A stretch of DNA of 11,758 nucleotides, taken from assembly GCA_902494605.1 (NCBI GenBank), contig CABUUG010000048.1, positions 1 to 11,758 of the forward strand, written 5' to 3'. Source of the stretch: an uncultured Collinsella sp. GTDB lineage: Bacteria; Actinomycetota; Coriobacteriia; Coriobacteriales; Coriobacteriaceae. Position numbers and translations under genes: made by a program. Under the pieces are notes generated by a model that had not been told where the DNA came from, searched no databases, and saw only the letters and a list, made by a program, of their open reading frames with translations. Numbering within the stretch: the first letter of the stretch is position 1; each line of letters starts with the position of its first letter. Below, in pieces: positions 6,864 through 11,758 of the stretch.

Positions 6864-6925
6864 GCGTGCGTCGCAACCGCGAGTGCGCCTGCGACGGCTG
6901 CGGTGGCTTCGGTCGCAACGTGCTG

Positions 6926-7978
6926 CTACCCTTGCGTTTCGCCATTGGTCGCTTCGTTGATGGCGCGGTACTCGGCGCTTAGTTCGCGCGCCAGCTCTTC
7001 CTTGCTTGGAAGATACGGCAGGTATTTGGCGGCAAACACTTGGTCGTTGTCTTCGGGCAGCGTGTACTCGACAATCGAATCGCTTTTGTCCGCGCAGAGC
7101 ACGATGCCTATGGGCGGATTGTCGCCTTCGTTCATGAGCTCGCGCGTGTAGTAGTTCACATACATTTGCATCTGGCCCAGGTCCTGATGCGTAAGGTCGT
7201 CCGTCTTAAGGTCGATGAGCACGAAGCAGCGCATCAGATAGTTGTAAAAAACAAGGTCAATATAGAAATGGCGCCCATCAAAGGTGATGCGCTTTTGGCG
7301 CGCCTCGAAAGCGAAGCCACGGCCAAGCTCCAGCAGGAACTTCTGAAGATGCGTGATGAGCGCCTGCTCTAGATCGCTCTCACGAAACGTAGCATCGTCC
7401 GAGAAACCTAAAAACTCCAGTACATATGGGTCGCGGATGATATCCTCGGGGCGACGAGCCGGGGCGCTCTTTTGGATTTCCTGGGTGACGGCCTCTTTGT
7501 CCTTGCTGGCAAGTAGGCGCTCGCGGAACATGGTGTTGATCTGGCGCTCGAGCTGACGCGTGCTCCAACGAGAATCGGCGCATTCGTTCATGTACCAGGC
7601 GCGAGCATCAGGGTCGGGAATGCGCATCAACCTGCGGTAATGAGTCCAGCTCAATTCGCTACGCAGTGCGTCGCGAATTGGAAACGCAAGAAAGAACTGA
7701 CGCATATTGCGAAGGTTTGCGATGCCAAAGCCTCTTCCGAAATCCGCGGTAAGCCTTCTGGAGAGGCCTGCAATCAATGCCTCCCCATATGCTGCGCGCT
7801 CCTCTCCGCCCTGCTCGTCAACAATGCTCTTGCCGATCTCCCAATACGCCTCAACCATCGCAAAGTTAACGGCGGTATAGGCCTTGTCGCGAGCGGCGTT
7901 GAGAATCGAGGAAACCTGCTTGTAAAAACCTTCGGGCACGATTGCCGATTCTCCACGGTTTACCAGTTCACCCATCAC
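6926..7978 (-). CDS. YhcG-like PDDEXK nuclease-family protein (DUF1016)
   Basis: The N-terminal part (about 15-165, with AYWEIGKSIV at 44-53, FGIANLRNMRQFF at 84-96 and SWTHYRRLM at 110-118) matches the DUF1016 N-terminal helical domain. The C-terminal part (about 175-345) is the PDDEXK nuclease-like domain. Its putative catalytic set is present: D241 in FYIDLVFYN, then D256 and K258 in VLIDLK, with E204 and E225 before them. The 350-residue length is normal for the family. These proteins are widespread accessory genes, sometimes near restriction or recombination genes, and have been linked to DNA ends or junctions. No partner gene stands beside this copy. The frame can begin at GTG 7978 or ATG 7975; AGAGGAAAG lies about 10-16 bases upstream, so the start is not settled. 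It is divergent from the PH-like gene and ends beside the coding-like remnant. Confidence 0.93.
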   Translation of the reverse strand: MMGELVNRGESAIVPEGFYKQVSSILNAARDKAYTAVNFAMVEAYWEIGKSIVDEQGGEERAAYGEALIAGLSRRLTADFGRGFGIANLRNMRQFFLAFPIRDALRSELSWTHYRRLMRIPDPDARAWYMNECADSRWSTRQLERQINTMFRERLLASKDKEAVTQEIQKSAPARRPEDIIRDPYVLEFLGFSDDATFRESDLEQALITHLQKFLLELGRGFAFEARQKRITFDGRHFYIDLVFYNYLMRCFVLIDLKTDDLTHQDLGQMQMYVNYYTRELMNEGDNPPIGIVLCADKSDSIVEYTLPEDNDQVFAAKYLPYLPSKEELARELSAEYRAINEATNGETQG

Positions 7979-8092
7979 TGTCGCCCCACTTTCCTCTTGT
8001 GGAATGCATCTTTATCGCATTTAGTTTAAAGCCTCGCGCGGACTCGCATTACTGTGCTGTTTGGCACCTTCGTATGGGAGCCTTGCGGTGGT

Positions 8093-8098
8093 TAAAAT
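8093..8098 (+). promoter_or_regulatory. Possible -10 element of the PH-like gene
   Basis: TAAAAT at 8093-8098 lies 45 bases before the ATG at 8144, in the 165-base divergent gap. No -35 close to consensus is found at 16-18 bases, though TTGGCA occurs further upstream at 8061. Confidence 0.3.
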
Positions 8099-8143
8099 GT
8101 GACCATAGAGGCAGTTTTAGCGAACCCCACGGGAGTGACGCGT

Positions 8144-8413
8144 ATGGACAACAACACGCTGCTATTCCAGGACAAAGGTTCGGGTAGGTATAAAGACGTC
8201 AAGATCTACCCCAACCGTATTGAGGTGCTCAAGAAGGGCACTTTTGGTGGCAAGCACACCGAGATTGTCTACCTTAAGGACATCACGGGGGTCAACAGGA
8301 TCAAGGGTCGCGACGTTTTCCTGCGTAACAGGCTGTTGACCGCTTGCGTCTTTAGCCTGAGTAGCCGTGCGAAGGCCCAGGAATTTGTGAAAGCGCTGAA
8401 CATGGTGATGTAG
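8144..8413 (+). CDS. Small PH-like domain protein
   Basis: 89 residues with no signal peptide or membrane helix. The pattern is a run of short strands (LLFQDKG, YKDVKIYPNRIEVLKKG, HTEIVYLKDITGVNRIKG, VFLRNRLLTACVFSL) closed by one helix (AKAQEFVKALNMV). That is the layout of bacterial pleckstrin-homology-like domains, in which the 'ITGV' strand and the final helix are typical. No partner or ligand can be read from the sequence. The frame is open back to GTG 8099. ATG 8144 is chosen because GGGAG (8131-8135) sits eight bases before it and because the extra 15 residues are poorly coding. It stands alone between a divergent nuclease gene and a convergent surface-protein gene, with a shared hairpin after it. 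Confidence 0.8.
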   Translation: MDNNTLLFQDKGSGRYKDVKIYPNRIEVLKKGTFGGKHTEIVYLKDITGVNRIKGRDVFLRNRLLTACVFSLSSRAKAQEFVKALNMVM

Positions 8414-8438
8414 CCGATAGCGGCGTTCGGGCCAAGGT

Positions 8439-8476
8439 AAAAATCGGGGCGCAGAACGGTATTCTGCGCCCCGATT
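8439..8476 (-). terminator. Perfect 15-pair hairpin terminator between converging genes
   Basis: The arms 8442-8456 and 8462-8476 pair without mismatch around loop CGGTA. On the minus strand the stem runs into five T (complement of 8439-8443), making a strong terminator 30 bases after the PI-PLC stop. The plus strand has no T-run after the stem, so its effect on the PH-like gene would be weaker. Confidence 0.88.
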
Positions 8477-8505
8477 GAGTTAATGCGCCCAAAAGACTGG
8501 CTTGC

Positions 8506-10989
8506 CTATTCGTTAACGTCCTCGGTATTGTCGCGGTCGCTGGCAAGCATTGCTGCACCTGCGACCGTTGTCGCCACGGCGGCGGCAGCGAGCCCGGCGG
8601 CGATGCCAGAGCCGTCGCCTGTGCCGGCAAGCTTTTCGCCTGATCCCTTGCGCTTGTTGACCTTACCGTTCTTGTCGGTGCTGCCTGCGTTGGTACCGCT
8701 GTCGGTGCCGGCGCCGCCCGCGCTGCCCGAGGCCGCTACGGCAAAGCTCGCGGCCCCGTTGCTGGCGAGCGTGTAGTTTTGTGCCGCGTCGCCCAAAAGC
8801 CCATTCGCGCGCACCCAGTACGTTCCCGCGGTAAATGCCTCGCCCTCGGCCATCATCGTTCCCGGAGCGCCGTTCGCATCGTGCATAAACTCGAGCTGGG
8901 CCGTGCAGACATCGTTTTCGAGCTTGCCGTCGAGCAGCGCCGTGATCTTGGCGCGCACGTCCTCGCCGGCCTTAAGGCCTTCGAGTCCCTCAAAATGGGG
9001 TGTCAGCGCGCGTGGATCGATATCGATGGGCACGGAGCCCTGCAGCCCCGTGACGGTCTCGTTGCCCAGAGCATCGACATCAACATATTCGATGGCAAAC
9101 GCATGGCCCGAAGCCGCCACGTTGAGTACGTTGCTGCTGTTGACGAGGCGGAAATGGCCCTCGCCAACGGTCTTGCCATCCTGGAGCGAGGCATCGCTCA
9201 GCGAGTCGCCGTACGTCATGCGCATGCAGGTCGGGAGGTAGTACGAAGCTGTCTGCTTGTGCTGTGTATCGTAATCGTAATTGCGCTGGTAGATGCTCCG
9301 GGCCAGCGCCGCATCAACAAAGTCGGATGCGATGATGCCAATGTGCTTGAGGTAATCTGACTTCGTATCCTTGTTGTCGCTGGGGTTGATGTACGGGCTC
9401 TTGTACAGATGCTCGTTGACCACTCGTGCCGAGGTAAAAGGATTGCCTCCGTGCGACAAGCCCGTGCAGCTGGTGTAGTTGATAGACCAGCAACGCTCCT
9501 GGACTGGCACATTGGCCCCGTCATCGTCCACGACGTCCACCTTGTTGCGCGTGCGCCCGGTCGTTTCCTTCAGCGCATTATCGACCCAGCTGAGCTTGTC
9601 GGTTCCCGTGAGTTTGTACTTGTCCTGGGCGTATACCTTGGTGCAATAGGGCTCTTTGTCGCCTGTTTCCCCCGCGGCTTCAAAGCCCCGCGCGTCTTGG
9701 ACGAGACACATAGTGGCGCTGTCGGAGTGAGCCTTGATCTTGTCATCCCATTCGGTAAGGTCGAGGCCCCACGTGTGGCCGCTTACACTGTTGCCGGCGA
9801 GCCTAAATCGACGCAGCAGAACGATCTTTCCGCGCACCTCGTGTAGCGTGGGGATTCGGCTCGACGTATAGAACAGTTTGGGGTTGTCGTCTAAAACCTT
9901 GGCGAAAGCCGTCGTAACACTTTCGTCGGTAGCCTCGTCGTTGCCTCGTGATACAAGCATGATGAGCGCTTCTGTCGGGTTTTCGTTCAAAAACGTTTTG
10001 AAGTAGCCTATGACATCGGAAAGATGCATAAAGTACGCGTCTTTTTTGAGCAGGTAGTAATCCCCGTGGTCGATACCGGGGTTGTCGCCCTTTCCGAGCC
10101 GGATATCAAAATAGCGAATGCCTTCGAGCAACTGCGTGGGAATGTAATCCTGCTGGCATTTTACTTGCGAGGATTGGGGCTCGGTGTCGTTGTCCACGCT
10201 ACAGGTGCCCGAATCGTGCGTACCCGGGATGCTCAGCTCGTCGAGGAACTTGTTGTCGTCGACGTATTTCATCCAACATGGCCCATCGACGTAGCTGCTG
10301 TACGTGATCCAGTCGAGGCTGCTAACCGTGGCATCGTTCTTTTTCATGTCGTAACCGATAAGTTCGAGCTCCCACGGAATGCTCTTACTCTTATGGCAGA
10401 TCTTATTGTTGTCCTGGTCTTCGCCGTTCGATTCTATTGCCAGGTACTTAATGTCTTTTTTCTCGGTTTCTTTCTCGACCGTGCGGTCTCGGATGATATA
10501 GGTTCCGTTTGATTGACGCTCGAACGCAAAAGAGCGGCTGGGCTTGCCGTCATGCTCGCCACTCCATACGTGGATGACCTTTCCGTCTTTGTCCGAGTCG
10601 CCATCGACCGACCAAATGCTGTAGCCCGTCTTTTTATGCTCTTCGAAATTGAGCAAGGTGCGGATAGCATACCAGTTTGTATCGTCATTCTTGGTCGTTA
10701 CGTTCTCAAGGATGAGCTTGCTGGACGTGCCGTCATTAAACAGATGGCAGACGTTGCCGATGACGTTGCCGTCTTCGTTAACGCTTGCGGTACGAAAATA
10801 GCCCGCGGGGCGAAGGCGAATGACGAAATTGTCGAGGCTGACTGCTGGCCCGGCCGTGCTGTCCGCAAAGGCTGCCCGCGGGCTAATGCCCAGCATGGCG
10901 GTTTCGGGCAGGCTTGCAAGTGGCGACAACGCCGCGAGTCCAAGGCCCAACGTAAATGCTCGGCGGCTGATGGCGTGGTGTTCGGTCAT
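8506..10989 (-). CDS. Tat-exported, sortase-anchored surface protein with PI-PLC X domain
   Basis: 827 residues. A twin-arginine signal (SRRAFTLGLG, 8-17) points to Tat export, with likely cleavage after AFA (40-42). Residues 50-215 resemble a ricin-type beta-trefoil lectin domain. Next comes a phosphatidylinositol-specific phospholipase C X domain (about 225-570). Both catalytic histidines are placed as in the bacterial enzymes: H258 in IPGTHDSG and H308 in IDHGD, with YFDIRLG (293-299) before the second, and GKIVLLRRF (387-395) and the SINYTS strand (502-507) further on. Such enzymes cleave phosphatidylinositol, and some release GPI-anchored proteins. A likely Ig-like domain (about 640-750) and a Gly/Ser/Asn linker follow. 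The end carries LAGTG (787-791), a helix (about 794-816) and a tail, forming a class E-like sorting signal. The tail is acidic rather than basic. The ATG has GGAG seven bases upstream. Substrate is not shown by the sequence. Confidence 0.92.
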   Translation of the reverse strand: MTEHHAISRRAFTLGLGLAALSPLASLPETAMLGISPRAAFADSTAGPAVSLDNFVIRLRPAGYFRTASVNEDGNVIGNVCHLFNDGTSSKLILENVTTKNDDTNWYAIRTLLNFEEHKKTGYSIWSVDGDSDKDGKVIHVWSGEHDGKPSRSFAFERQSNGTYIIRDRTVEKETEKKDIKYLAIESNGEDQDNNKICHKSKSIPWELELIGYDMKKNDATVSSLDWITYSSYVDGPCWMKYVDDNKFLDELSIPGTHDSGTCSVDNDTEPQSSQVKCQQDYIPTQLLEGIRYFDIRLGKGDNPGIDHGDYYLLKKDAYFMHLSDVIGYFKTFLNENPTEALIMLVSRGNDEATDESVTTAFAKVLDDNPKLFYTSSRIPTLHEVRGKIVLLRRFRLAGNSVSGHTWGLDLTEWDDKIKAHSDSATMCLVQDARGFEAAGETGDKEPYCTKVYAQDKYKLTGTDKLSWVDNALKETTGRTRNKVDVVDDDGANVPVQERCWSINYTSCTGLSHGGNPFTSARVVNEHLYKSPYINPSDNKDTKSDYLKHIGIIASDFVDAALARSIYQRNYDYDTQHKQTASYYLPTCMRMTYGDSLSDASLQDGKTVGEGHFRLVNSSNVLNVAASGHAFAIEYVDVDALGNETVTGLQGSVPIDIDPRALTPHFEGLEGLKAGEDVRAKITALLDGKLENDVCTAQLEFMHDANGAPGTMMAEGEAFTAGTYWVRANGLLGDAAQNYTLASNGAASFAVAASGSAGGAGTDSGTNAGSTDKNGKVNKRKGSGEKLAGTGDGSGIAAGLAAAAVATTVAGAAMLASDRDNTEDVNE

Positions 10990-11195
10990 AACTTCTCCAT
11001 TCGCAGAGTGCGGTTATGCGATAGTTTTGGTCACTATACTGCTCAGATGTTTAAAGATGCTGGTTTAATTGCCTGCGCGGCACAATAAATCGGCGGGCGG
11101 ACGTGTTGGGGCGTTTGTCGTTTTCGTACTGTTGCCACATTTGGGGCGGTTCCGACGTCCGGCATCCTCGCGTTCGTCGGCTACAGGCATAAGAA
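10990..11195. other. Upstream region of the PI-PLC gene
   Basis: The gap between the PI-PLC start and the next gene is 305 bases. On the minus strand TATAGT (complement of 11033-11038) could be a -10, giving a leader of about 36 bases. No -35 is apparent at the right spacing. Bases 11070-11195 show no gene, repeat or hairpin I can support; the terminator of the next gene fills 11196-11223. Confidence 0.35.
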
Positions 11196-11223
11196 AGGGA
11201 GGGTCGGTTTACCGGCCCTCCCT
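11196..11223 (-). terminator. Hairpin terminator of the right-edge gene
   Basis: AGGGAGGGTCGG (11196-11207) pairs with CCGGCCCTCCCT (11212-11223) over twelve positions with one G-T pair, around loop TTTA. On the minus strand the stem runs into TTTCTT. It lies 71 bases after the stop at 11295. Confidence 0.82.
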
Positions 11224-11294
11224 GGGTACGAAGCGCTGGGGTACCGTCACTTGTTTGCACTGCGCCCGTGTTTCCCGCTGCGCTCGCCAGTCGC

Positions 11295-11758
11295 TTAGCG
11301 CTTGATCTCGATATCGTCGAGCTTGACGTCCATGGCCTCGGTCTTGGCCTCGGCGATGTCGTCGGCAAATTCCAGAGACTTCATCATGGTCTCGACGGCG
11401 TCCTTGTGCTCCTCGACGTTGTCGATACGCACATACACACTGCCGCCGTCAACGTCGGTGAAGTATTCGGTCGTTACGCCGCCCGAGTGCGTGAAGTAGG
11501 CACTGCGCCAGGTCTTGCCATTGTACTTAACGGGATCGCTCTCGGTCCATCCAGAGTTGGCCTTCCACTTTGCCTCGTAGTCGAACAACTCATCGGCGTT
11601 CTTGTCAGGATCGAAGACAGGGATGAAGCGGTCGCTGGCGTGCTCGCTCTCGGTGAACTTAAACTGGGCCCTGTCGGCGGTGTCGCCTGCGACGTCGGTG
11701 ATCTCGACGCCCTCGGGGACCTCGACCTTAAACCAAATGAAGTCGGTCCTCATATCCA
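11295..11758 (-). CDS. Hypothetical, probably secreted or lipoprotein domain protein (N-terminus outside window)
   Basis: The minus-strand frame is open to the right edge, so the first codon seen (ATG 11753) need not be the start, and an N-terminal signal would lie outside. The visible 152 residues begin FIWFKVEVPEGVEITDV and contain KYNGKTWRSAYF, TEYFTDVDGGSVYVRID and an ending helix AVETMMKSLEF, followed by an acidic tail. This order (a 'PEG' strand, a 'NGKTW' strand, a 'YVRI' strand, then a helix ending SLEF) resembles small alpha-beta domains of the PsbP/Mog1 type seen in actinobacterial lipoproteins. That is a loose resemblance only. It runs in the same direction as the PI-PLC gene but is separated by a terminator, so it is not clearly in one operon. 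No function is assigned. Confidence 0.75.
   Translation of the reverse strand, partial: DMRTDFIWFKVEVPEGVEITDVAGDTADRAQFKFTESEHASDRFIPVFDPDKNADELFDYEAKWKANSGWTESDPVKYNGKTWRSAYFTHSGGVTTEYFTDVDGGSVYVRIDNVEEHKDAVETMMKSLEFADDIAEAKTEAMDVKLDDIEIKR

Larger units (their letters stand above)
6501..6925. other. 425-base stretch without an intact gene
   Basis: It lies between the zinc-ribbon gene and the 3' end of the YhcG-like nuclease gene. It contains a weak hairpin (GGCAGC 6547-6552 with GCTGCC 6567-6572) soon after the zinc-ribbon stop, a possible small RNA (6652-6748), a perfect hairpin terminator (6721-6747) and a coding-like minus-strand tail ending at 6771. Bases 6573-6640 hold nothing I can name. 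Confidence 0.6.

Noticed and set aside
8099..8143. 15-residue N-terminal extension of the PH-like protein from GTG
   Set aside because: It would start just one base after the likely -10; ATG 8144 has a ribosome site.
8779..9360. Plus-strand open frame of 193 codons inside the PI-PLC gene
   Set aside because: Antisense to a gene with clear catalytic motifs and signals; no ribosome site or recognisable features.

Overview
The window is GC-rich, densely coding bacterial DNA. The base composition, the codon use (third positions mostly G or C), the LAxTG-type sorting signal and the look of the proteins suggest a Coriobacteriia gut actinobacterium, most likely Collinsella or a close relative. That placement is inferred from familiarity, not from a search.

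Layout from left to right. The 3' end of ruvB (Holliday junction helicase motor, 1-762) is followed by fhs (formate--tetrahydrofolate ligase, 909-2576), which has its own likely promoter and a strong terminator. Next is a single-pass membrane protein (2756-3745) with a disordered cytoplasmic N-terminus, a PASTA-like outer domain and a heptad-repeat tail. It converges, with only 18 bases between the stops, on a minus-strand CDF metal exporter (3764-4945) whose metal-site residues look manganese-type. Divergent from the exporter is an unrecognised protein with two identical-spacing zinc ribbons (5163-6500), preceded by two inverted repeats.

A 425-base stretch without an intact gene (6501-6925) holds a strong hairpin terminator, a possible small structured RNA and what looks like the decayed 3' end of a minus-strand gene. 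A minus-strand YhcG/DUF1016 PDDEXK nuclease (6926-7978) is followed by a small plus-strand PH-like protein (8144-8413). A large minus-strand Tat-exported, sortase-anchored PI-PLC X-domain surface enzyme (8506-10989) shares a bidirectional hairpin with it. The window ends in the 3' part of a minus-strand secreted or lipoprotein-like protein (11295 to beyond the right edge).

There is no clear multi-gene system. Most genes are monocistronic, with their own terminators or divergent and convergent neighbours. The left part is housekeeping (DNA repair, one-carbon metabolism). The right part is surface and accessory functions. The best candidates for something undescribed are the double zinc-ribbon protein with its palindromic upstream region, the PASTA-like membrane protein with repeated TRV-type motifs, the Tat plus LAxTG PI-PLC, and the possible RNA and gene remnant between 6501 and 6925. 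No tRNA, rRNA, CRISPR array, transposase or phage gene was seen.
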